From Desmodesmus armatus (taxonomy: Eukaryota; Chlorophyta; Chlorophyceae; Sphaeropleales; Scenedesmaceae): a stretch of 64,000 bases of DNA. Shown here one piece after another: positions 20,490 through 32,008 of this stretch; position 1 is the first letter of the stretch, and each line of letters begins with the position of its first letter. Both the position numbers and the translations under genes were made by a program. The stretch lies in assembly GCA_007449985.2 (NCBI GenBank), contig VIIQ02000844.1, forward strand, positions 127,001 to 191,000. Direction: 5' to 3'. The notes below the pieces were generated by a model. The model worked only from the letters and a program-made list of their open reading frames with translations, did no database searches and had not been told where the DNA came from.

Positions 20490-21290
20490 GGGAGCCACAA
20501 GTGCCTTCACCAAAGCCTGGTATGCTGCCGCTGACAGCCCCTGCAGGTTGGCATCCAATGCGCAGCTGGACCTCTGCTCTCTGATGCGCTTGGCTATGGC
20601 TGGCAGGCATACTATGTGTGAGGCCTGCACCGTCAGCCAGCTTGAACCACTTCCAGGTGTAGAATTCTTTGCCTGAAAGGAATTGCATCTCAGGTGCACG
20701 GCCCTCCAGGTAGAGGTCCACCTTGTGCAGCAGCAGTCGCAGGTAAAACTTCCTGCCCACCTGCAGCAATACATGCAACATGTCATGGCCATTTTGACAT
20801 TCATGGGTAGCAGCAAGCCTTTCACGGCGAAACCTGCTTCTAGAAGGTACGCAATCTGGGGTCTCAGCCAGTGACTGGCTTCTGCCGGAGCTCTAAGAGG
20901 GGCTGGGTTGATGATCTGGCAAGTGTGACGTGTTCAACAGTGATTGTGCCACACATTATTGTGCTGGGCCATAACAGGGAAAGAGCAGCTGCATCAGATT
21001 GCCATGCACCATGTACGGCACACACCATTCAAACTGACCAGCACAGTGGCATTGGGAGGCTTGCGCATTGTGTTCCAAATTGTAGTGTTTGCAAACTCGG
21101 AACTGCGCAGCGCCTGCTGAACCCAACTGTACGATACCCTACCCACCTCCAGCAGGTACTCAGCCCTTGATCTTGGGTGAGGGCACCACGGGGTACAGGA
21201 ACTCAGCCACACGCACGCACTGCGCCTTGGTAACGCCAGGCAGGGGGATGGCGGTCTTGCTGTCGCTAGCTGGAGTGAAGCAGCTAGTCT
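20490..21290 (-). pseudogene. Decayed BTB gene copy
   Basis: About 21145-21290 matches exon 1 of the BTB gene at 17956, with YLLEV next to a deletion. About 20490-20764 matches its exon 2 (VGRKFYLRLLLHKVDLYLEG, then LPAIAKRIRE and GLSAAAYQALVKAL in a shifted frame). A 4-bp insertion (ACTATGTGTGAGG versus ACTGTGAGG) breaks exon 2, and the exon 1 5' half is missing. Confidence 0.7.
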
Positions 21291-21856
21291 TGGTGGGTGT
21301 TCGGCATCCAGTCTGTGCAAACTGTGACAATAGGGTGTTTCAAACCTTGGACGACTTTGTTTGTCTCTCTTTTGGTTTCGAAGCTTTTTGTTTATTTCTT
21401 GGAGGTGATGAAGGGACTTACTATGGCAAAGGGGAAACAACGGTTGGAGGCTCGCGGCCCCGCTGGCCAGTCGAAGGTTGCGCCAGGTTGCTCGCACCAG
21501 CACATACCTCAAGACTCGATAATGTTGTCGGTAACTTGGGTGTTCTAACTCCTTTTTCAGTGAACTGTAGGTGGTTCGTGCGTCTGTTTGTGAAGGACGT
21601 CCGACTGTGTCGACACGGTCAACTTCAGCTGCGGCCTTGACCTTTGCCAGCATATAGCCCAACGTTTCATTGCAAGCCTTCTGGTACTCTGGCTCTGCGT
21701 GGGCTGGAAGTGGTGCAGCATCGCCCGTTTCAACCGTCCAGAGTATCCGCACAGGTCGCAATTGGCTGCAGCGAGCCACTTTACTATTTTCAAAACAGTC
21801 AAAAAGCCATGCCAACGAGGCCCGGGCCGTCCAAGGCCGGGCACGGGCAGCAGCGG

Positions 21857-22715
21857 ATGTCTGTCAACTGCAGCAGTTGGAAGTCCGTTCTGCTGCTGGT
21901 TTCCCTTACGCTGCTGCTGTCCTCAGCAGCAGCACAGAGCCCTGCTGGCCCCATAGAACCTGCTGCAGCCAGCCTTCCTCCCTCCCAGTCAGGCATCTTC
22001 CCTCTGGTGTCATCTTCTGCTGGCAACAGCAACACCAGCAACAGCAGCCCACCCCCATTGGTTGTTGCCCCCGGAAGCCTCACGCCCAAGACAACAGAGT
22101 ACGTCCAGATGGCACAACAACAACAGCAGCAGCAGCAGGAGAACAGCTCTGATGTGCAGGTGGAAGAAGGCGCGCAAGTTGGTGAGTGTGAGTTGCGCCA
22201 TTGTTGAGCATGCATTCCGCGCGTGCAATAGAGGCTCACTTCCCCACCGTGAGTCATACCCGGTATGACTCACATAGGCTATGCGTGGGGGGTCACTTTA
22301 CGTTTGAGACCTGGTTTTGAGTGGGCAAAATCAACTTATTTGTGCGCTGACGTTGCCGCTAGTAGCCTCCTGCAGCGCGTAGGGCGTGGAATTGCATTCA
22401 ATGGTGACACAGTGTCACGCCACTGCTGCATGCCGCATTGGGGAGTGCGCACCGTGCTGTTGAATGAACAGCAGGTCCTGCAGACACTAGCCCATACGCC
22501 TGCATGTGCTGAGTTGGCGCATTCAGTCTCCTGCAGCGCAATGGTGCGGGGATGCATGGGTATCATGTCACTACTGTACGCATGATGCGTCTGGGCACAT
22601 GAACAGCAGGCAATGCAACTATCCTACTAGGTGACGCACTGCCCAGCAGGAGTCCTCACTCTGGCGAGGCCCGGGCTTGCTTTGCGCAATATGGTCATGC
22701 TACACTAACCTCAGG

Positions 22716-22797
<82 letters not shown>

Positions 22798-25700
22798 ACC
22801 TCTTGCAGTCAACCTGGCAACTGTAAGCGGCTGCTCTGGCACAGTGGCTGGACAACACATGCAGACTCGATGTGAGCACAGCTGACGCTCTGAGCAGCAT
22901 GCTTCATGCCTCAGCTTGTACCAGTCATGACTAAACCTACTAGTCATTGTCATGACCACAAGGGCGTACTATGAAGGCCTAGGCAAACCTCTGTGGGTCT
23001 TCATGGTTTGTGTTGTGTTGGGTGCTGGAATGGCTGTGCAGTATCCCAGCAGGCGGGGTGCTTTGTGGTGCTGCTGCCAGTGCGCGCAAGGTCTCAATAC
23101 ATTCACGGGTTGTGTTCATGCTGCGATGTGCTGCTGCTGTCTCAGGGTGTGTTAAGCCGCCGTCAAGTGCAAGCCTGGACCTTCAGCCTGCCCCCCACCA
23201 CCAACAACACCAGGCCCTACAGGGTCGTCATCAAGCTGCGTACCATCGATGGCACGGCTAACCTGTGAGTGTGACAGGCCTGTGTCCTGGGAAGCCTTCC
23301 TACAATAGATGTTCATGTGCGAAGTGACGTGTGCATTGGGCTGGCACACCTCTGTGAGGTGAAAGCCTGCGCTGCAGGGAATGGGATTGCCACTGGCCAC
23401 TGCGGCAGCCTTCTGTCCAGGCTACTATAGCCTTCTAGCTGTGCAGAGGTACAGTTGTACAGCGCTTTACATGTATAGCCAGTTGTTTTGTTCCGTGTGC
23501 ACCGCAGCGCGTGTTGTCTCCTCGTGTGATAACACTACAAGCAGGTGGCTGTAATGGCAGTGGTCCTCTGCTACATATATGCAGCAGTACCACTGTGGAA
23601 TATGTTGTGCCGGTCATCATGTCAGGTACGGCGCACTGACTTCAAACGGGCTGTGATTCGTTTTGTGATGCTGGCCGCAGGGGGTTGTCTGTTCCTGGTG
23701 TAGGGCGAGGAGGCGGCTTGGCGCCCAATATTGTGGGTACGACTGTGTACAGCAGGGAGGTGAGCCTCATCCGACCATGTGCATTGCACCATCTGCATTG
23801 CACATGCAATTGTACTGGACGAACTGGGTTTGCCGGTTTATGGCTGAGACTTCAAACCGCCAAAAATGCTCCATGCCATGTACACTAGGCCATGGGCAAG
23901 TACGTACTGCGTAGTATACTGCAACAAAACAACAGCCTCACAGTGCCTAGCCTAGGCTGGCTTGCATGCTCAGCAGCCCCCTGCTCTCCCTCCCCGCCGG
24001 TGTGCCACCACCACAGGTGACATCCGAGCAGTTCATCAGTGTGAGGTGGGACTTCATCAGGCAGTCCCAGGGAGGCAGCTACGTCATAACACTGGGAGGG
24101 GCCAGCGGACGACTGGTGTACAGCTTGGAGGTACGCCACAGTACAGCTCAATTAATAGTCAGTTCTCCATGGTGACCCTTGGCCAAGGCTGGTCGGCCCC
24201 TGGCTAGGGGTGGCCACACCCTGACCCAGTTAGCCAGGGTTAGCCGGCCGTTGGCACCCTAGCTGGGGCTGGCCCGCCCCCTAGCCGGAGTACCTGGCTA
24301 GGGGGTAGGGTAGCCGGGTTAGGGGGTCGTCGGCCTAGTGGGTACGGCACACGGCGGTCACTGCATCGTGCCTGCCATACTGTGCCAGTGCCTTGTGGCA
24401 CAATACTTTGGTGGTCTGCTCAGTAGTGCCGGTTAAACAGGCAGTCTGTTCCTAACAAACAATCAACCTGATCGTAAGATCACTGCTCATGTTGAACTGA
24501 TTTGGTTTTGTTTCAATCTCGGCCCTTCTGGACTGACCAAAGCTTTGCGTTTTTGAACGCTGGAACAGAGGTTTAAGGTCACTCATTAGGCATAGTCTCA
24601 GACAAGAGCAAAGTCTGCTTATGCCTTTGCCACAGGCTGTACCCGTGGCCCACACAGTGTGTGCTGTACTGCTTTTGGTAGGTGTCCACGCCCTATGCTG
24701 ACACTCGACTGGCAGAGCCCGACACCGCTTCCATGCGTCAGCTGATGGATGCGTGCTGTCCTCAGGAAGCACAGGCCGACAGTGTGTTCTGCAAGGTGAG
24801 CTCCCACTAGGTGTCAATAGCATGCGATGAGCAAAGGGTTCAAACTTTTATTGGCGTATATGGCACTGAGTCAGTCTTGAGGCCTGCAAACAGCATCGTC
24901 TAGCTGTGCTGCAGCTGCTGCATGTGTCACACTACTTCAGAAGCAGACCTTGAAAAAAGCTGCACTATGCCATAGGCAGCGTGTAGCCACTGCCAGTGGC
25001 TACACAGTAGCCACTATGCTGTAGTCAGTAGCGCTTGGAGCGCAACCATGGGTCTGTGTATATCCAGCAACATGCGCTGAGGGTTGTAATTTCAAATTGG
25101 GCCAGCCTTTTGGAGCATTGCAGAAGCATCAGATGGATGCAGTACGTGCAACTGTTGACCAAGCACAGGGCGGCCTCAGGCTGGACTCCAGCCTGAGGGT
25201 TATCTTTTGTGGCTGCTGGTTGCCTGTACAGGCTGTGCCGCACAGTGTTTGGCAAACATGAAGACATGCTGGATGGGTGGGAAGAGTGCCCAGCGTCAGA
25301 TGCGTGTACATGCAACATACCATCATGGTATGTGCACATGGCTTGTGCTACACCAGTCAACACAGTGCTGCTGATGCCCTTGATGCCGCAGGTTTTGCCG
25401 GTTGCGCTGGATCCCGATCACAGTGATGAGGAGGACCTGTGCAACGTGCCTCCCATGATGTGCAACGCAGAGGTGAGGGCACACTGGCAGTGGTGAACGC
25501 AGCTTGCACTTGCCACCAGCCGAATGGGCTTGCCTGCTGGCAGCCGCCGGCTGAGTGCTGTGGCTATCTCCTTCGAGCTGTAGCAGTGCTGCATTGCCGG
25601 TATAGGGACGTCCTTTGTCAACTCTTCTGGCTCTCAAGTCTGCAATGTTCATGGATGTGTGAGTGTCCCATTGTGCTTTCAACAACTCCTTGGCACGCAG

Positions 25701-28700
25701 GGTCGTCTCACTCAGCTAGCAGCCGCGTCTGTGGGCCTGGTGTGCCCCATCGGCCTGCCTGCCAACCTGTCAGGCCTGTCAGCCCTTGAGACAATCGACC
25801 TGGCATTCAACGAACTCAACACCACCACAGACAGACTGGCACAGGTGGGCCCCACCCAGGATGCTGGGCGCACAGCGGTAAATTGTCCGGCATGAAATGT
25901 GACGGCACAGGTGCAAAGCCTTTGCACCTGTGCAGCACATGCCATGGCATGGCATGTGCTACTGTCTGAACCCCAGACCGTCTCAGAAAATCTGCACAGT
26001 CAAGCCACCGTGCAAACTTCAGCACTGCCTTCAGTTGTCGGCACTATTGCGTCGGTCGGCAATAGTGGTGATCATACTCACTTTCTCAGTGCCGCAAAGT
26101 CGATTGGGACGTCTCTTGTACCCTTCCCTCCAGGTCATGTCCTCGCTGCCGGCCCTTGAGAATGTGTTCCTGCGCTACACAGACCTGCGTGGGCGCCTCA
26201 ACTGCAGCACGCTGTCTGCTGCCAGCAACCTGAAGAGGCTCAGCTTCAGCGGCAACACAGAGCTGGTGGGAGAGGTGCCAGGGTGCTTCATGCAGGTAAG
26301 CCTGAGGGTCTAATCAAAAAGAGGCTCAGGCTGTTCCCAGAGTAGGGTGTAGGGTTGGGTAACCCCACCGAAAGCTTTTGGCGCCTCACTCTGCATATTC
26401 CACCAGCTCCAAGAGCCAAAGATGCCAAAAGAGAGTGAGAAGACCTTCAAGCAAACCATAATGTTCAACAAGCCTCGACCTGAGGTTTCTGTGTATGATG
26501 TGTGCATCCTGCACACCCTGCAGTCCCCGACCCTGGAGGAGCTGTACCTCTCAGTCACCAGCCTCTCAGGGCAGCTGCCAGACAGCCTCACCCGCAACAG
26601 CAGCCTCAAGGCCTTCTTTGGCATCGGCCTGTTTGACCAGCAGCGGAGGGACCAAACCAACAAAGGCTTCACTGGACCTGTACCGCGCAGTCTGCTGGCC
26701 TCAAACGCTCTGCAGTACCTGGTGAGTTCCACCTGACAAGTTCCCATTCGGGTAATCACTATTACTAGTCATAGTGCAAGCCTAGAGTGACTCCACTGGA
26801 TTGTAGCCTTGTGCTGCCTCTGGGGCAGTATGCTGCACAGCACGCAGTGCTGATCCTGACCCCTCACCCCCTCCCTAATTCCTGCGGCTCCCAAAACGCA
26901 GAGACCAGGGTACAGTCACAACATGGTACAGTGATGCTGTACCGTACACATGGAGCTGCCACACTCGGCTGCAGCATTTCCTCAGCCGTTGTGATCACTG
27001 ATTGGATGCAGTTGTTGAGCACTTTTGAGCACCGTCAATGAGCCGTGCTGGGCTGAGCCCTACCTTTGATGCTGCTGTGATTGCTGCTGGCATGCTCGCA
27101 GGACCTGTCCAACAATGATCTGACAGGTGGCCTGCCCACCCTGCCAGCCAACCTTCGCCTCCTCAACATGAGCGGCAACACCTTGGATGGAAAGTTCCCA
27201 GGTGGGCCATGCGTCCGGCATGAAGTTTGCAACCTTCTGGCAGAGGGTACCATGAAGTGTTGGCACCCACATTGCCGGCGTTGCTCAATGTCAACCGTCA
27301 AAAGCAGCACCAGGCTGGTGACCGCTGTTGCACTCCAAATGACTTGGAAGTCGCAGCCTGCGACTACTGCTGCGCAGTACTAGTACTGTGACTGAGTACG
27401 GTAGTCAGCAACACAGTAATAGAAATGCCATGGCTAAGCAGCTGGGCGACTGCACTGAGTCATCAAGGGGTTGTATGGTTGAATAGGCATGAGCCTTGAT
27501 GTGCCAGTTTTGTACAACACAGTGACTTGTCAGTGCGTGCCGCCTTGACGGTGGCAGCCACCAGCTTAGCCAAGCCCTGACCGACCAAGCCGCTTGAAAC
27601 CGCCGTGGCTTTGTCAATTCATCTGTTGCTGCTGCAGCTTCCTTGCCTGCTGAGATTGAGACTCTCGATGTATCGATGAACCAGCTGACAGGTATGATGT
27701 ATCTCGACCCCAGGCCCCCAAGCGGCTTGTGATCACCAACCGTATCCGATCTAGAGTCTAGATGGATGTGCAAGATGTGCCCTGCACTTGGCAAGCATCT
27801 CTTCAAGAGAGTGTGCAAACACATGCCACTTGCATGGTGCCGCAACGCAGGTTCCCTCCCCTCGGACTTGAGCAACTATGAGGCGTTGACCCTACTGGAC
27901 GTTTTGGGCAACCAGCTGAGCGGGAGTTTCTCAAGGGGTAAGTGTGTACGGTCCCAATGGACCAAACATGCAAGGGAGTCACCAATGGGATGCCTTACAC
28001 CGCTGATTAGTGCAGTACGTGCAACCCCAAGCACAGGGCAACCTCATGCTGGGAGCTCATCTTTTGGGGCTGTTTTCTACTTCTATTGTTTGCGTTTTTG
28101 CAGCCCTCCCTCCCAACCTGGTGGTGCTGGACGTCAGCCAGAATCTGAAGATGACGGGCCCACTGCCCTCACCTCTCCCTCAAAGCATGGTGTACCTGAA
28201 CGCCACTGCCAACAGCCTCGCTGGGGACCTGCCAGACCTGCCACAGAATTCATCCATGGTCCGGCTGCTACTTGGCGCCAACAAGCTGAAGGGTGGGTGC
28301 TGTACAGTGTATGCAGGGGGGCCTTAGCCGCCCAACCGCTTTGGGAGGGCAGGGAATGCTCATAGCCAGCAGTAGCTGGGTTACCACAGCTAGCAGTTCA
28401 ACTGCGGCACTGCCTACGGCAGATACAACTGCCAAAACACTCCGAACCAGGTCCTGCAGCAACAGGAAGTGCTTCTCACTTGAAGTGATGCTTGCTTCAC
28501 TGAATTGGTGACCAATCTGGCCCCAGGCGGCCTCAGGGCATCTTGTCGTCACAACAGTCACGGCTGCAATGACACTGCTGAGCAAGCAGCCAGGCTTGGT
28601 GATCGAGCTATACCCCTCTGACAGCCGTACTGTATTCGGCTGCCATACCTGCAGGTCCCATCCCACTGAGCTACATGAACGGCACTGCCCGCGTGCTGGC

Positions 28701-31700
28701 CTTCTTGGTGAGCCGTTTTTGAGCAGATGCTGCCGCAGCAAGGCATGAGCAGTTGCTGCAAGTTTGGACCTACGTGCACCAGGGCCAGTGCGACTACTGT
28801 CATGCTTGTGCATTTGAAGATGTTGATGTAGCGTCTGCCAGTACTGCCAGACAGCTTTGAACCTTCGGATGCACACCAGTGCGTGGGCAAGGCTCCAGTA
28901 TGCTTCTCCAGCTCACGTGGGGTTTGCTGCAATTTTGTTGCAAATATGGGCGTCAACTCTGCACAGCAGCTGCAGCCTTCACTCATGGCCTTGAGACTGT
29001 CAACATGCCCTCACCTCCATCCCTCGCTCACCGTGTGCCGGATTTCAGCAGCAACCAGCTGTCACACTGTATTGATTCTGCTGCTTCAGGATCTGAGCAA
29101 CAACCAGCTGTCAGGGCAGATCGACCCCACAGCAGCACCACCAGCAGGCGGCCGCCACCTGTTGAACAGGGGCCTCCGCTCCCTGATGAGGCGCCTGCTG
29201 CTGCAGGCCCCTCCACTCACACCAGTGCCAACCAACGCCACCAGCGAGCCAGATGCCAGACCTGCCCAGGTGTGTGTCGCCAACAAAAGGCTTTTGAGAG
29301 CCTGTGAAATGCAGTTGCCAAAGATCGCTGCTGCGTGTTGTGCGCTTGTTCAACCGGTGTGTCGAATCAGGCAAAGCACTGTGCCGCCTCACTTTCGTGC
29401 CATGTACACTGGATGACCTTGTCATTTGAAATACCGTTCAACCCCTTCATGTGAGCCCTCCCTCCCCCCAAAGCACATGCCACACCGGGCCGGCACTTGT
29501 CAGCTACTTGAAGCGAAACGCAGATCCTAGTAGTGAGGTCGCAAGACTGATCATCAGTTTGTCGTTGTCAATGCATGCAGGTGTCCCCTCAATCAGCTCA
29601 GCTGACCCCTGAGCAGCGCCAGAGGATGCAGCGACAGCAGCCTGAGGGCGCTCAGCAAAGCACTGAGGAGCGTCAACACACAGGGCCATGGGCTAGCCAG
29701 CCTCGGCTGGCCTACCTGGATCTAAGCTACAACCAGCTGACAGGTGAGGGGCGAGCATGGCGTTACCATGGACTCTGCCGAATAAGTTGTTGCGTGTATC
29801 CATGTCTGAATGCTGCACCCAAAACCCTAAACCTTGACGCTATTGGGTTTTTTTTGTGTGTGTACAGGTCCCATTCCTGCCAGCCTGGCCCAGGCCTCTG
29901 ACTTGCTGTACCTGGATCTGAACAACAACAAGCTCAGTGGCAGCCTGGAGCCCTATGCCGCTGCTTTGGCAGCCAGAACTACTCCATCGAGGCTGTTGGG
30001 GCTTGAGGTGGTGAACAACAAACTGACAGGACCCATCCCTGCTGGCTTAGAGAAGGCGGGCATGCTCAACCCCCAGCTCGTTGCAGAGGCAACCAGAGGG
30101 TGAGTCACTGTTGACAACAGGCCCAGCCTGCGGCAGCTGAAAGTATGAGTCTGTTCAATACACTGCTGTAACGTACTTGAAAGTACCGTACTTCTTCTGT
30201 TTCTGTCTTCTGCTTTTTATGATTACATCCATGAAATCGTGTCACAAGTGAGACTTTTACTAATTGGCACCACTGGCCAGGTATGGCAGGGGCCCTTGCA
30301 AGTCCACAGGCATGCACATGTGTCACACCCAATTTCTAACCCCCATGCTCGAAACCCTAGCTGCCGGGAGCTCAAGGCAAGGCCTCATCAGTGAGACACC
30401 CCTGACATCCATACCCCATGAGGTGCTCAGCGTCCAGACCAACAGCCGATGTTGGTGATGAGTCAACTGGTGATGAGTCAACTGGTGATGAGTCAATTGG
30501 TGATGAGTCAACACTGGTGACATTTGCCGTGGCATCCCTTCTCATGCTGTTCATTGCAGGCGTCCTGCATCTAGATTGCTGAACTTCAGGGCCTGACGTC
30601 TGCTGTCAGCTATGGAATGGGCCCTTGCCAGGTTGCAGGCATGCACACGTGTCACATCCAAGCCCTAAACTCTGAACCCTACACCACAACTGCCCTGTGA
30701 GATACACCTTACACCCATCCTATCCCAGGAGGTGCCCCGGGCTCGGTGCCTGGACCAAGAGCGGATGCTAGCGGGGATCACTAGCATGACGATCAACGCT
30801 GCATCCTTTCTTGTGTTGATTGCTGCAGGCGCCCTGCAGCTCGCGTGCTGAACCTTGCCAACAACTCCTTCAGCGGGGAGCTGCCCTCCTTCCTCATCAC
30901 ACAGCCAGCACTTGTTGAGGAGGCATGCGCGCAAATGGGCTGTATGGTGCGGGTCATGCTGAACGGCCCTGACAGCAACTTGCAGGTAAGCTCAGCGTGA
31001 TTCTTGCCATGGTGTTGGACTATGAGTAATGTTTTTTCGGATTGATTACGCGTTTGAACTCGCAAGCTATGCACTCGTCTGGCAGACGACATGTGGGGAC
31101 CCACCTCCAAGGTGTTGAGTCAACATGGGCTCAGCACACTCATGACAATGGCTATCTTGGGCTGCAAGCTAGAGAGCAGGACAGTCTCAGCATGTAACAG
31201 CCTGTGAGCTCCAAACAATCCACTGTATGCGACCCTCACACACAAATTGATCCCTGGTTGTGTGGTTTGCCATGATGTGCAGTGCCCCGCCCAGCCCAAC
31301 ATCACAGAGGAGCAGTCAACCTTCCTGGAGCGAGCTGAGTATCAGTGCGTCAACAGCAAAGGGCAGAAGGTAAACACTTTCTTGTAGGCATGTTTCCTGT
31401 TACCTGGAAATGGGCCTAGTCATTTCAGTGGACGTTGGGCGCTGTGCCTTTTGCTTAGGGCATGTTAAGGTGTCATTGCCATTCAACTTCATGCTGTGAG
31501 ACGCAGTCAATGATTGATCTTCAATCTTGCTTGCTGACAAATGCGGTTGTTTGTTGTTGACTCACCCACCCATTCTGCATGTTCTCTGTCATTTTCTCTG
31601 CTGCTGCTGCCCTTCATTAGGTGATGCTGCTCACAGCAGCACCGGCAATTGAAGGTGCAGCGCCACCGGCCGATCTTCCGACCACAAATCAAACAGCCTC

Positions 31701-31809
31701 ACCCAGCCTTGCGGCCGCTATAGCTACGAGGCTGATAGAACGCCTTGGGCGTGAAGGGGAAGACCGAAACAGCAGTCAGCGGGGTGGGAGGGCAGGACAG
31801 GGGGGGTGA
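21857..31809 (+). CDS. Secreted multi-exon LRR protein
   Basis: I trace 21 exons whose phases all close, giving about 946 residues: 21857-22181, 22809-22822, 23146-23264, 23681-23759, 24017-24130, 24682-24795, 25392-25472, 25701-25844, 26134-26295, 26524-26721, 27102-27201, 27638-27691, 27851-27937, 28104-28292, 28655-28707, 29090-29269, 29581-29743, 29868-30099, 30829-30985, 31283-31369, 31621-31809. The N terminus is a signal peptide (SVLLLVSLTLLLSSAAAQ), followed by a Ser/Gln linker and a beta-rich region with no family I recognise. Plant-type LRRs run from exon 8 to exon 19 (DLSNNDLTGGLP, DLSYNQLTG, DLNNNKLSG). The C-terminal module (GPD, CP, YQC) matches that of the first LRR gene, but no transmembrane helix follows. 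The ATG at 21809 is an alternative start; 21857 puts the hydrophobic segment at the N terminus. Confidence 0.85.
22719..22796 (+). repeat. (CTG)26 before a 3' splice site
   Basis: The tract is followed by CACCTCTTGCAG, the acceptor of the 14-nt exon at 22809. Confidence 0.9.
22809..22822 (+). other. 14-nt micro-exon of the LRR gene
   Basis: CTTGCAG|TCAACCTGGCAACT|GTAAGC. It converts phase 1 of exon 1 into the phase 0 needed by exon 3 and adds VNLAT. Without it exon 1 and exon 3 do not join in frame. Confidence 0.6.
24180..24350. repeat. GC-rich degenerate minisatellite
   Basis: Irregular repeats of a TAGCCGGG(G/T)T-like unit (CTAGGGGTGGCC, TTAGCCAGGGTTAGCCGGCC, CTAGCTGGGGCTGGCC) fill the intron after exon 24017-24130. 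Confidence 0.6.
30280..30870 (+). repeat. Tandem duplication of intron plus exon head
   Basis: About 30285-30595 and 30611-30870 are diverged tandem copies: GGGCCCTTGC, CAGGCATGCACA.GTGTCACA, and CATTGCAG|GCGTCCTGCATC versus TGCTGCAG|GCGCCCTGCAGC. The upstream head copy soon meets TGA; the downstream one is the real exon at 30829. The first copy includes four ~15-bp units TGGTGATGAGTCAAC at about 30456-30515. Confidence 0.75.
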
Positions 31810-31974
31810 AGCCTTCACCTGTGAAGGGCGGGAGGGGGGTGCTCAGTGTGCAGCAGGCTGCCAAGTCGTACAGGCACGGGCAGCTGCACTGGCTGCACTT
31901 GGCGTACGTGCATATGTGGCTGTACAGTGCCTCTGGATCCCTTGTGGGCTGCTCAGCTTTTGCTGAGCCAATTA

Positions 31975-32008
31975 CTGTAAGTGTAACTGTAACTGTAACT
32001 GTACAGGC
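31975..32008 (+). terminator. Cluster of TGTAA polyadenylation signals
   Basis: Several TGTA(A/C) motifs in tandem (TGTAAGTGTAACTGTAACTG) lie about 170 bp after the LRR stop at 31809. TGTAA is the established poly(A) signal of green algae. Confidence 0.5.

Noticed and set aside
21644..21856. N-terminal extension of the secreted LRR protein
   Set aside because: Starting at 21857 places the hydrophobic signal peptide at the N terminus; the upstream in-frame codons look like leader sequence.
30456..30515. CRISPR-like array
   Set aside because: Contiguous 15-bp minisatellite units without spacers, inside an intron of a nuclear gene.
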